From assembly GCA_947494565.1 (NCBI GenBank), contig CANLVG010000001.1:744001-808000 (forward strand): a stretch of 64,000 nucleotides of DNA, given 5' to 3'. The stretch comes from an uncultured Flavobacteriaceae bacterium (lineage in GTDB: Bacteria > Bacteroidota > Bacteroidia > Flavobacteriales > Flavobacteriaceae). Positions 26,190 through 34,839 of this stretch are shown here, piece after piece. The translations under genes were made by a program, and so were the position numbers. Positions within the stretch are counted from its first letter, which is position 1, and every line of letters begins with the position of its first letter. The notes below the pieces were generated by a model. That model saw nothing but the letters and a program-made list of their open reading frames with translations. It was not told the origin of the DNA and searched no databases.

Positions 26190-27761
26190 ATGAAAAAACC
26201 AATGTTCCTAATACTCCTACTCTGCCTGGTCATCAATTGTAAATCGAAAAATGAAGGCGAGGCCACGGAAAAGAAGTTACCGCGCATTGCGATTGCCGGT
26301 ATCGGTATCGAGTCAAGCACCTTCTCCCCGGCCCAAACCCATGAAGAAGCTTTTCATGCACGAATCGGGGATTCCATTTTCGGCAGATACCCCTTTTTTG
26401 AGGAAGGGACCGCTATTCGTAATCGTGCCGATTGGGTACCTACCCTTCTTGGTAAATCCCTCCCTGGAGGAATCGTTACTCGTGAAGCCTATGAATCAAT
26501 GGTCGCAAAGACCCTGAAAATGTTGAAGGAAAACGGACCTTATGACGGGTTGTTCTTTGATATTCATGGAGCGATGAGCGTCGTAGGATTGGAAGATGCA
26601 GAGGGCGATCTTATTCAACGGATTCGCGACGTAATCGGTACCGATGCCTTGATTTCCACATCTATGGATTTACATGGAAACGTTTCCAAAAGGTTGGCCG
26701 AACATTCCGATCTGATTACCTGCTATCGGATGGCGCCCCATGAAGATGCCCTTGAATCAAAGGCACGGGCCATCACAAATATGCTTGACCGTTTGGAGAA
26801 TGGAAAAGGAAAACCAAATTTCAAAGCATGGGTACCCGTACCGATTCTGTTACCTGGGGAAAAAACAAGTACACGTATAGCGCCTGGTAAGGGCCTATAT
26901 GCGCAGATTCCATCTGTAGAAAACCAAGAAGGAGTTATCGATGCTGCCATCTGGATAGGATACGCCTGGGCCGATGAGCCTCGCAATCATGCCGTGGTCA
27001 TGGTAACCGGAGACGACAGAGAACAGGTCATTGCTGGGGCCGAAAAATTGGCCAACGCCTTTTGGAAAGTGCGGCATGATTTTGAATTCGTAGCGCCGGT
27101 GGCCACTTTGGAAGAAAGCCTACAAATGGCCTTAGCCCATAAGGAATCTCCTTTTATCATCAGCGATATGGGCGATAACCCAACAGCGGGTGGGGCTGGC
27201 GATGTCAGTTGGACGCTACAACAACTGTTGGCCCGACCCGAGTTTAAATCGGAAAATAGCCCCTCATTGATTTATGCTTCCATTCCCGGTCCGGAGTTGA
27301 TTGAAGAAGCCCTAAAGTCGGGCATTGGAAAAAAAGTAAAGGGTATGGTAGGGGCACAGGTCGATAACCGATTTGCACCTCCCATAGCGCTTGAAGGTAC
27401 CATTACCGCTATCAAAGAAGGTGATCGTGATGCGGAAGTTGAAGTGGTGGTTCAAGTAGGGAGCATCCATGTCATCGTCACCAAAAAAAGAAAGCCCTAC
27501 CACCAAGAAAGTGATTTTACGGATTTGAATCTGAAACCAAGGGAAACGGATATCGTCGTCGTTAAAATCGGGTATCTGGTACCCGAACTCTATGATATGC
27601 GTAAGGGTTGGATTATGGCACTAACACCAGGAGGAGTAGATCAAGATCTCGAACGTCTGGGCCATAAGAACATCAAACGTCCCATGTTTCCTTTAGATAT
27701 AGCTATGGAAGACCCCGATTTAAGCGCGCGCTTATTGAGGGCTTCCGATGCTGTTGACTAA
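26190..27761 (+). CDS. M81 family (MlrC-type) metallopeptidase-like lipoprotein
   Basis: A TTG-initiated longer form from 26172 is possible, but the ATG at 26190 gives a lipoprotein signal (MKKPMFLILLLCLVINC), so I chose it; 523 residues. Segments IESSTFSPAQT, FFDIHGAMSV and SMDLHGNVSKRL match the MlrC fold with its zinc-binding Asp/His residues. MlrC is known for the last step of microcystin breakdown, but most relatives act on unknown substrates. Here it pairs with a sugar isomerase-like protein, so a peptide substrate should not be assumed. Confidence 0.85.
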   Translation: MKKPMFLILLLCLVINCKSKNEGEATEKKLPRIAIAGIGIESSTFSPAQTHEEAFHARIGDSIFGRYPFFEEGTAIRNRADWVPTLLGKSLPGGIVTREAYESMVAKTLKMLKENGPYDGLFFDIHGAMSVVGLEDAEGDLIQRIRDVIGTDALISTSMDLHGNVSKRLAEHSDLITCYRMAPHEDALESKARAITNMLDRLENGKGKPNFKAWVPVPILLPGEKTSTRIAPGKGLYAQIPSVENQEGVIDAAIWIGYAWADEPRNHAVVMVTGDDREQVIAGAEKLANAFWKVRHDFEFVAPVATLEESLQMALAHKESPFIISDMGDNPTAGGAGDVSWTLQQLLARPEFKSENSPSLIYASIPGPELIEEALKSGIGKKVKGMVGAQVDNRFAPPIALEGTITAIKEGDRDAEVEVVVQVGSIHVIVTKKRKPYHQESDFTDLNLKPRETDIVVVKIGYLVPELYDMRKGWIMALTPGGVDQDLERLGHKNIKRPMFPLDIAMEDPDLSARLLRASDAVD

Positions 27762-27767
27762 CCAATA

Positions 27768-28421
27768 TCAAACTGTAATCGCTTGATTCAGATACCTTCT
27801 GAAAGGTAGCATTTCTTTGTAGGCCTTAATCACCTTCTTTTCAAAATCATGTCCTAGGACTTCCTTTGTTGAGAATTCAGTGGCTACGGCAAAGGTTTTG
27901 TGGCGCAGCAAATCAATATGCGGGTGGTCATTTGAAAAACCTTTGGGAGCATTGGTCAGTTTGACATCTTCATATAAGCCACCAAAGAGTGACTTGAACG
28001 ATTTTTTGTTTAAGATTTTCTGAAATTCCTCCCCATCATAATCGATAGCATCGCGAATGCTCCGTAGTCGTTTGGAATCAGGTCGCCATAATCCACCCGC
28101 GAACATCGAGCGTTCAATACCGATTTCCACATAGAAGTCACCTGTATTGGGACGCTTGTCAAGACCTGCGCCAAAATGATCTTTATAAATAGGTTTATTT
28201 GGATGGAACATGAGGTTGTTATTGATACGATTAATGCCCTTACGGCCCGGAGTATCATAATAGTCATCGTCAATAGCGGCCAATTCCGCATTCATTTCAT
28301 CCAGCCATCCGATAAAATCATCACGAACTTCTTTATACCATTTGCGATGGGCATCCATCCATTCTTTAGTATTGTTCTGTTGAAGCTCCTTAAGGAAAGT
28401 GATTTGGTTCTGAAAATTCAT
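27768..28421 (-). CDS. DUF2461 family protein
   Basis: The 217-residue cytoplasmic protein (ATG at 28421 preferred over 28442) starts FLKELQQNNTKEWMDAHRKW, the DUF2461 signature, and later has GFYVEIG-like and PDSKRLRSIRDAID segments of the family. No function is known. It converges closely with the MlrC-type gene, six bases apart. Confidence 0.85.
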   Translation of the reverse strand: MNFQNQITFLKELQQNNTKEWMDAHRKWYKEVRDDFIGWLDEMNAELAAIDDDYYDTPGRKGINRINNNLMFHPNKPIYKDHFGAGLDKRPNTGDFYVEIGIERSMFAGGLWRPDSKRLRSIRDAIDYDGEEFQKILNKKSFKSLFGGLYEDVKLTNAPKGFSNDHPHIDLLRHKTFAVATEFSTKEVLGHDFEKKVIKAYKEMLPFRRYLNQAITV

Positions 28422-28533
28422 TTGGTGTAATCTAAACACCAAAGATACTCAATAAAATACCTGAAAAATCGAGCGGAGTCGCTGTGCAAACCAAGCGGTT
28501 GCCTACGACCCCGATCGAACCTAAGTATTCCTC

Positions 28534-29331
28534 TTAAAATCCTTGATCCCCTCCGACAATATGGCCGAGGGTTCCGAGTATACTACCTTCTCCTTTATCC
28601 TTACCACCTCTAGGCAGGGCGGCAAGTACCCGACCTGCCAATCGACTAAAAGGCAAGGATTGAATATAGACCGTACCCGGCCCGCGAAGGGTTGCAAAAA
28701 AAAGTCCTTCACCACCAAATACCGTGTTTTTAATACCTCCAATGAATTCAATATCATAATCCACACTCTGATCGAACCCAACGATACAACCGGTATCGAC
28801 CTTTAGAACTTCGCCCGGCGCAAGTTCTTTTTTTGCCAGTGTACCACCGGCATGCACGAAGGCCATACCGTCACCTTCTAACTTTTGCATAATAAAACCT
28901 TCGCCACCAAAAAGGCCACGGCCTAGCTTCTTGGAGAATTCAATTCCTACGGATACGCCTTTTGCAGCACATAAAAAGGCATCTTTTTGGCAAATAAACT
29001 TGCCCCGCATGGTCGCTAAGTCAATGGGCACGATCTTTCCGGGATAGGGAGAAGCAAAACTGACTTTTCGTTTGTCACGACCGATGTTCAAGAAAGCGGT
29101 CATAAAAAGACTTTCACCTGTAAGCATTCGTTTCCCGGCTGAAAATATTTTGCCTAAGACCCCTTTGTCTTGATTGGAACCATCGCCAAAAATGGTATCC
29201 ATTTTAATATCCGTGTCCATCATCATAAAGCTACCGGCCTCAGCAACCACAGCTTCTTGAGGGTCCAGTTCTATTTCGACATATTGCATTTCTTCGCCAT
29301 AAATGTCGTAGTCTATTTCATGTGCGTTCAT
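28534..29331 (-). CDS. TIGR00266/AIM24 family protein
   Basis: The 265-residue protein is a Gly-rich beta protein of the AIM24/TIGR00266 family: [75 protein letters not shown]. No enzyme motif is visible and no signal peptide is present. Family function is unknown in bacteria; fungal AIM24 is mitochondrial. The gene is followed on the same strand by DUF2461. Confidence 0.88.
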   Translation of the reverse strand: MNAHEIDYDIYGEEMQYVEIELDPQEAVVAEAGSFMMMDTDIKMDTIFGDGSNQDKGVLGKIFSAGKRMLTGESLFMTAFLNIGRDKRKVSFASPYPGKIVPIDLATMRGKFICQKDAFLCAAKGVSVGIEFSKKLGRGLFGGEGFIMQKLEGDGMAFVHAGGTLAKKELAPGEVLKVDTGCIVGFDQSVDYDIEFIGGIKNTVFGGEGLFFATLRGPGTVYIQSLPFSRLAGRVLAALPRGGKDKGEGSILGTLGHIVGGDQGF

Positions 29332-29409
29332 GTATTTAATTTTTTTGTTGACGCTAGTTAGTTGATGGGTACCCTAGTTTTGTTACAGGTTTTATGAAAA
29401 AATATGGAA

Positions 29410-29865
29410 TCATAGCTTCAATCTGACCGTCCACTCAAAATTAAATGTCGATACTATGATGCCTTCTTCATTAACCCCAACGGACTTCATCCAAATGGTC
29501 TGCCCCTCCCCTGTGGCGATGGTCTTGTCTAAAGCATCTTTGATCAGGTTACCGTCTTCACAGGTAAAGGTTATCTTGCCAGTGGCCTTTTTGGAGAAAT
29601 TGGCCGTATTGTTCGCGACCAACATCGATATTTTATGCCCACTATCTTCGATCTGATCGATCATCATAGCCCCAGTTGTCAACTCCGCAGCCATGCCCTG
29701 CACCGCCCAAAACATCGATTTAAACGGGTTTTGATTGAACCATTTATACCGAACTGTCACTACTGCCCGCTCTTTATCGATATATTTTAGTCGCACCCCG
29801 CACCACCAAGCCGATGGTAATTTAAAAAAGGAGAAAGTATTCAATTTGCCCGCTGTTACTGCCAT
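29410..29865 (-). CDS. DUF4442 hotdog-fold protein
   Basis: The 151-residue protein shows the DUF4442 pattern of hotdog-fold thioesterase-like proteins: LPSAWWCGVRLKYIDKERAVVTVRYKW broken over two strands, NPFKSMFWAVQGMAAELTTGAM on the central helix, then strands with KATGKITFTCEDG. It is cytoplasmic. Substrate unknown; acyl-CoA is a guess from fold. Confidence 0.8.
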   Translation of the reverse strand: MAVTAGKLNTFSFFKLPSAWWCGVRLKYIDKERAVVTVRYKWFNQNPFKSMFWAVQGMAAELTTGAMMIDQIEDSGHKISMLVANNTANFSKKATGKITFTCEDGNLIKDALDKTIATGEGQTIWMKSVGVNEEGIIVSTFNFEWTVRLKL

Positions 29866-29938
29866 TTCGCTCTATATTTTCACTAAAAGTATCTAAAATA
29901 ATTCAATCTTTAATTGTTAATTAAATGTTAAATTTAAG

Positions 29939-29957
29939 TACTATGTGTTGCATAGTA
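29939..29957. repeat. 7-bp inverted repeat over the DUF4870 promoter
   Basis: tactatg and catagta are perfect inverted arms around a five-base centre. The centre contains the TTG of the proposed upstream promoter element, which makes this a candidate operator. Confidence 0.45.
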
Positions 29958-29979
29958 CCATCTTTTAAATATATATTTG
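29948..29979 (+). promoter_or_regulatory. Bacteroidota-type promoter of the DUF4870 gene
   Basis: TTG at 29948-29950 and TATATTTG at 29972-29979 are 21 bases apart, matching the Bacteroidota consensus TTTG/TTG with TAnnTTTG. The start codon follows 21 bases later. Confidence 0.55.
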
Positions 29980-29998
29980 CATAAGAAATTACTAAGCC

Positions 29999-30472
29999 AT
30001 GACAGATACTTTATCAAAACATGAACGGAATTTAGCAGCTGCCATACACGCATCGACCTTCTCAAAGTTCTTTATTCCTTTTGGAAATTTTATCATTCCA
30101 TTGGTCTTATGGACAGCAAATAAAAAACAATATGAATTTGTGGATTATAATGGGAAGCAAGCCTTGAACTTTCAAATCAGTCTGCTCCTCTACTCTATTT
30201 TATTGGGTATCATCAGCATTCCGTTCTTTGTGGGTTTCTTACCTAATATTTTCGATTTTGGGTTTGACAGCCTCAACACCTTTAACAATCTCAACATCAG
30301 TATCGACTCTGATGACTTTCGTTTCGGCTGGTGGTGGTTTCCTATCGGAATCGCAGGATTGGGCCAAGGGGTATTGTTTATCGTGAATTTAGTATATACC
30401 ATTTTAGCAACCATTAGAACCAATGAAGGACAACTTTTTGAGTATCCATTAACCATAAAATTCATTAAATAA
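29999..30472 (+). CDS. DUF4870 family membrane protein
   Basis: The 157-residue protein shows the DUF4870/TIC20-like pattern: LAAAIHASTFSKFFIPFGNF, then NKKQYEFVDYNGKQALNFQ, then helices and a final GQLFEYPLTIKFIK. It has about three membrane helices. Role unknown. It precedes the PadR, PspC-domain and DUF2807 genes and may belong to the same envelope-related group. Confidence 0.85.
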   Translation: MTDTLSKHERNLAAAIHASTFSKFFIPFGNFIIPLVLWTANKKQYEFVDYNGKQALNFQISLLLYSILLGIISIPFFVGFLPNIFDFGFDSLNTFNNLNISIDSDDFRFGWWWFPIGIAGLGQGVLFIVNLVYTILATIRTNEGQLFEYPLTIKFIK

Positions 30473-30716
30473 CCAAAGGTATTCATCACACCTTGATCTG
30501 AAGTTTATTCATTAATCACTAAACTAAAATTTGTGCCAACCGCCAAAAAAGTAACATCAATCAATCAAAACCTGTCTATAGGCAGTTCAATCGGAATGTT
30601 TATTCATCATTCAAAAAACGAACAGTTAATCTATGCGGACCACCATTTCCAAAATCAAAACAGAAGGAAGCCAAACCACCAGTAGGCAGGTAGGACCCAA
30701 AAAGAAAAAAGAAATT

Positions 30717-31046
30717 ATGAACGTAGAAAACACAAAAGCACAAATGCGCAAGGGGGTACTCGAGTATTGCATCCTTTCCATTTTAAATGGACATGACAAA
30801 TACGCTTCCGAGATCTTATCCACCCTAAAAGATGCGAGGATGCTTGTTGTAGAAGGTACGATATACCCCCTATTGACAAGACTAAAAAATGCGGGATTGC
30901 TCAACTATCGTTGGGAAGAATCGACCTCTGGTCCCCCAAGAAAGTATTACACCTTAACGGAAACCGGTAAATTGTTTCTGAAGGAATTGGATACCACCTG
31001 GGATGAACTACGAAGTGCAACAAATCTAGTAACCAACAAAAAATAG
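30717..31046 (+). CDS. PadR-family transcriptional regulator
   Basis: The longer frame from 30633 has a low-complexity basic front, so I prefer the ATG at 30717, giving 109 residues that fit the family. The winged-helix domain is clear: MRKGVLEYCILSILNGHDKY, VEGTIYPLLTRLKNAGLL, SGPPRKYYTLTETGK. PadR proteins are usually repressors. It is followed after 38 bases by the PspC-domain gene, its likely target; this gene order is typical for Flavobacteriaceae. Confidence 0.9.
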   Translation: MNVENTKAQMRKGVLEYCILSILNGHDKYASEILSTLKDARMLVVEGTIYPLLTRLKNAGLLNYRWEESTSGPPRKYYTLTETGKLFLKELDTTWDELRSATNLVTNKK

Positions 31047-31068
31047 ACTCAAGCAAGCGTACTTGAGT
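31047..31068. repeat. Inverted repeat between padR-like and PspC genes
   Basis: actcaag and cttgagt are perfect 7-base arms around eight bases, starting one base after the padR-like stop. An A-rich, not T-rich, stretch follows on the plus strand, so it is more likely an mRNA processing or operator site than a terminator. Confidence 0.35.
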
Positions 31069-31084
31069 AAAAAAACAGCAAAAA

Positions 31085-32887
31085 ATGAACAAGACAGTCA
31101 ATATAAATCTAGCAAACGTACTCTTCCACATCGATGAGGATGCGTATACAAAAATGCGACGTTACCTAGAATCGGTAAAACGATCATTCGCAAATACCCC
31201 TGGCAGTGATGAAATCCTAGCAGATATCGAAGCAAGGATCGCGGAACTCTTTCATGAGAAACTAGCTGACGAGAGACAGGTAATCACGCAAAAAGAAGTG
31301 GACGAAGTTATCTCGATTATGGGGCAACCTGAAGACTATATGGTCGATGAGGATATCTTTGAAGACGAGCCTCGACCTAGAACCGAGCCAAGAAAATCAA
31401 AAAAGCTCTATCGCGATATAGAAACCAAGTATATCGGTGGTGTATGTTCCGGATTGGAGCACTATCTAGGCTTCGATGCACTTTGGATACGCATTATCTT
31501 TATCTTACTTGGCGTATTTACCGGCTTTGGTTTCATCGCCTACATTCTTCTTTGGATTCTGGTTCCTGAAGCGGCTACCACATCGCAAAAATTGGATATG
31601 AAAGGTGAAGCCGTTAACATTGACAATATACAGCGAAAAGTAAAGGAAGGCTTTGATGATGTTGCAGACAAAGTAAAAAACGCCGACTATAGTAAAGTAA
31701 AGAGCACGGGTAAGTCGTTCTTTGATACTATAGGCGATATCATCATGTTCTTTTTCAAGGTGTTCGGAAAATTTATCGGTATCCTATTGATTATTATAGG
31801 GGCGGCAACTATCATAGGGATGTTCGTAGGTCTATTGACCGTAGGTACTTTGGATTGGTTTCATCTACCTGGCTTAGACGGCGCTATCAATAGCATAACA
31901 GGAGCCCCGATATGGTTGATATCACTCTTGGTGTTCTTTGCCGTGGGTATTCCCTTCTTCTTTCTACTCTACTTAGGGTTGAAGATTTTGGTTTCCAACC
32001 TAAAGTCAATCGGCAACATTGCAAAGTTTTCGCTTCTTGGCCTATGGTTGATCTCAATAATAACCTTGATCGTTCTTGGTGTTCGTGAGGCGGCCTCCCA
32101 CGCTTTCACCGGTAGCGTAAGTAGTGAAACTCCTCTATACCTTGAAAATGAATCGGATACCTTGAATTTCGAATTGGCTTCCTCCGAATTCTATGACAGT
32201 GAAGAGCATATTCGTATGAACGACATGATCTTGATCTATGATGATGAGGGTAAACCCACCCTGCAATCTGAAGATGTACGGTTCAATATAAAGAAAACAA
32301 ATGATACTGTGGTGCTGATATCCGTTCGCAAAGAGGCCAATGGACCTTCTTTTCAAGAGGCCCGACAAACGGCAGAGCGCATAAACTATGGATATACCCA
32401 ACGCGGAAACACCGTATATTTTGATAACTACCTGACGACACAAGACCAAAGCAAGTTCAACGATCAAGAAGTTCGGGTCAATCTATATCTTCCTGAGGGG
32501 CAGCATATCGCATATAATCCTTCGAACAGAAGAAATTGGACCATTCGAGCGCAGACCGACAAGGCCATTTCAAGCTTGGAGGACTATTTGTGGAAAATGC
32601 GGAATGATGGAGTTCTGGAATGCCAGAATTGTCCCGATGAATTCGAGGAGGATGCCGAAGATGGGGATAATCGCATTCGGATCAACGGAGAGGGTATCGA
32701 TATCAATATCAACGATGAAGACGGCGAATCCTTTAAAATGAAGATTAACGAAGATGGAGTCCGTATCAAAGCAAAGGACAATGACGACGAAAAAGTGGAT
32801 ATTAATATCGACAGTCAAGAGAATGTTATAAAAATCGAGGCTCAAGACGGCGATACGACCATGAGGAAGACAATCAGCAAAAATTAG
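31085..32887 (+). CDS. PspC-domain membrane protein with acidic C-terminal domain
   Basis: The 600-residue protein has an N-terminal helical region (about 1-95; IEARIAELFHEKLADERQVI), a PspC domain (about 108-165; LYRDIETKYIGGVCSGLEHYL split by two membrane helices), further helices at about 215-350 and a long extracytoplasmic part. The last 80 residues are very acidic with repeated IN.EDG/INDEDG units. PspC domains sense or respond to envelope stress. It is flanked by the PadR regulator and a DUF2807 protein, the usual partners. Confidence 0.85.
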   Translation: MNKTVNINLANVLFHIDEDAYTKMRRYLESVKRSFANTPGSDEILADIEARIAELFHEKLADERQVITQKEVDEVISIMGQPEDYMVDEDIFEDEPRPRTEPRKSKKLYRDIETKYIGGVCSGLEHYLGFDALWIRIIFILLGVFTGFGFIAYILLWILVPEAATTSQKLDMKGEAVNIDNIQRKVKEGFDDVADKVKNADYSKVKSTGKSFFDTIGDIIMFFFKVFGKFIGILLIIIGAATIIGMFVGLLTVGTLDWFHLPGLDGAINSITGAPIWLISLLVFFAVGIPFFFLLYLGLKILVSNLKSIGNIAKFSLLGLWLISIITLIVLGVREAASHAFTGSVSSETPLYLENESDTLNFELASSEFYDSEEHIRMNDMILIYDDEGKPTLQSEDVRFNIKKTNDTVVLISVRKEANGPSFQEARQTAERINYGYTQRGNTVYFDNYLTTQDQSKFNDQEVRVNLYLPEGQHIAYNPSNRRNWTIRAQTDKAISSLEDYLWKMRNDGVLECQNCPDEFEEDAEDGDNRIRINGEGIDININDEDGESFKMKINEDGVRIKAKDNDDEKVDINIDSQENVIKIEAQDGDTTMRKTISKN

Positions 32888-32995
32888 ACGACAATTCAGT
32901 AGATATAAGCAACAGTTCAGCTCAAAGTTTTTAATTCAAACAACAATAAACAGCACCTTTACCATCAATTAAGAAACAATCTAAAAACAATCATC

Positions 32996-33727
32996 ATGAC
33001 AACACTAGCAAGAATAGCAATCGCCGTAGTAGTATCCATTTTTTTATCATCCTGTGGGTTTGATATCCAAATTGGGGATTTCGGAACCGGAAAAAGAGGC
33101 AACGGAAATGTAGTAACGGACACTAGATCTACTTCAGAAGGGTTCACCAGGGTTTCGGCTTCCGAAGGCCTGATGGTCTATGTAACACAAGCCGATGAGT
33201 TCGCCATAGAAGTCGAAGCCGATGAAAACATCATCGATTTGATCCGAACGGATATTAAAAATGGAAAACTACGTATTCATGCAGAGGAAAATATCGGTTC
33301 TGCAACAAAGAATATTTATGTATCCTTACCAAAAATCACAGAACTTAGAGCGTCTAGTGGTTCGCATTTAGAAACCAAGAATACCGTGAACGCCAACGAA
33401 CTTGTCGTTGATGGAAGTAGTGGCGCAATTTTGGACGTTGACCTCGTCGCACAAGAGCTTGAACTCGATGCAAGTAGCGGGGCCAATGTAGATGTTGATG
33501 GCCGTGCCGATACGGCAGATGTAGACGTAAGTAGCGGAGGTAACATCAACGCCAAGGATCTTGAGACCAGAATCTGCACGGCTGATGCCAGTAGTGGAGG
33601 AAATGTAAAGATTCAAGTTTCCGAATCCTTGATGGCCGATGCCAGTAGTGGCGGCAATATTTCGTATTCAGGTGACCCCGATGTGGAGAAAAAGAAAAGT
33701 GTCTCAGGTAGCGTACATAAATATTAA
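32996..33727 (+). CDS. DUF2807 (head-GIN) lipoprotein
   Basis: The 243-residue protein is a lipoprotein (signal ending LSSC, Cys about 20) followed by a DUF2807 domain, a right-handed beta-helix-like fold. The repeat unit ASSGG/VSSGG or ASSGA recurs about every 15-20 residues from 115 to 235, which fits one turn per repeat. It would face the periplasm or cell surface. Function unknown. It is the last gene of the PadR/PspC set and is followed by a strong terminator. Confidence 0.88.
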   Translation: MTTLARIAIAVVVSIFLSSCGFDIQIGDFGTGKRGNGNVVTDTRSTSEGFTRVSASEGLMVYVTQADEFAIEVEADENIIDLIRTDIKNGKLRIHAEENIGSATKNIYVSLPKITELRASSGSHLETKNTVNANELVVDGSSGAILDVDLVAQELELDASSGANVDVDGRADTADVDVSSGGNINAKDLETRICTADASSGGNVKIQVSESLMADASSGGNISYSGDPDVEKKKSVSGSVHKY

Positions 33728-33748
33728 ATCAAAAAACCACCCAACACA

Positions 33749-33787
33749 AGAACGCCCGTTGAATTCTCGACGGGCGTTCTTTTTTTA
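33749..33787 (+). terminator. Rho-independent terminator after the DUF2807 gene
   Basis: An 11-bp perfect stem (agaacgcccgt / acgggcgttct) with a ten-base loop is followed by seven T residues. It ends the padR/PspC/DUF2807 transcript. Confidence 0.88.
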
Positions 33788-33825
33788 TTTTCCCTTTACA
33801 TATCTTAGTCGAAACAATTATTCGC

Positions 33826-34839
33826 ATGCAACTTGTCCTAAAAAAATTCACGCTAAAACTAAAACACACCTTTAGCATTTCGAGAGAATCGCATGATTTT
33901 CAAGATACCCTCATCGTTTCCCTCTCCGAAAATGGCCAAACTGGCTATGGCGAAGCTACTTCGAACCCGTATTACGGTGCGACCGCCGAGCAAATGATAG
34001 CGGAAATAAGAAGTATAGAAAAAGAGCTAAACAACTATGCGTTTACCGATCCGTTGCAATTTCACTCCTTTATTACCAAAATGGGATTGTCGAATTTTGC
34101 GATTTGTGCCTTAGACCTAGCGGCACATGATCTGTATGGAAAACTTAGGGGCAAACCCCTATACCAAATCTGGAATACGTCCATTTCAAAGTACCCTACG
34201 ACCAATTATACCATTGGATTGGATACCGTGGAAAAAATGAAAGCCAAAATATTGGAGAAACCTTGGCCCATCTATAAAATAAAATTAGGCACCGAAAATG
34301 ATGTCGCCATTATTAAAGAGCTCAGAGCGATTACAAACGCTGTTTTCAGAATTGATGCGAATTGTGCCTGGAGCGCAAAAGAGACGATTTTCAATGCTCC
34401 CCTTTTAAAAGAACTTGGCGTAGAATTTTTGGAGCAACCCTTGAAAGCGGATGACTGGCAGGGCATGGAGCAGGTCATGCATCATAGTGTATTGCCCGTT
34501 ATCGCTGACGAAAGTTGCATTACAGAAGAAGATGTGGACAAATGCGCCCTCCATTTTAACGGCATTAATATCAAGCTAACAAAATGCGGAGGCCTCACTC
34601 CTGCTCTTCGCATGATCGCAAAAGGAAAAGAGCTCGGACTTAAGATTATGGTGGGCTGTATGACGGAATCTACCGTCGGTATTTCGGCCATCGCACAATT
34701 ATTACCGCAATTGGACTATGTGGATATGGATGGGGCGCTATTGCTTTCAGAAGATATTGCCGAAGGTGTTCGAATCACTGCGCAAGGAAAAGTCATTTTT
34801 CCCGAACTCGGCGGTAGTGGTATAACGCTTACAAAATGA
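33826..34839 (+). CDS. Dipeptide epimerase, L-Ala-D/L-Glu type
   Basis: The 337-residue protein is of the enolase superfamily, muconate-lactonising subgroup. The acid-base residues are present: K151 and K153 (YKIKLG), metal ligands D178 (RIDANCAW), E203 (FLEQPL) and D228 (IADESC), and K250 (NIKLTKCGG). The best-known members epimerise L-Ala-D-Glu from recycled murein peptides. It is cytoplasmic. The stop codon overlaps the start of the next gene (ATGA), so the two enzymes are co-translated. The exact dipeptide is not readable from sequence. Confidence 0.88.
   Translation: MQLVLKKFTLKLKHTFSISRESHDFQDTLIVSLSENGQTGYGEATSNPYYGATAEQMIAEIRSIEKELNNYAFTDPLQFHSFITKMGLSNFAICALDLAAHDLYGKLRGKPLYQIWNTSISKYPTTNYTIGLDTVEKMKAKILEKPWPIYKIKLGTENDVAIIKELRAITNAVFRIDANCAWSAKETIFNAPLLKELGVEFLEQPLKADDWQGMEQVMHHSVLPVIADESCITEEDVDKCALHFNGINIKLTKCGGLTPALRMIAKGKELGLKIMVGCMTESTVGISAIAQLLPQLDYVDMDGALLLSEDIAEGVRITAQGKVIFPELGGSGITLTK

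Noticed and set aside
26190-27761. Calling the M81 protein a microcystin-degrading enzyme
   Set aside because: Only the family fold is visible; the other mlr genes are absent and the neighbours suggest sugar chemistry.
33749-33787. Inverted repeat as a possible mobile element end
   Set aside because: The stem, loop and T-tract make it an ordinary terminator, and no transposase or target duplication is present.
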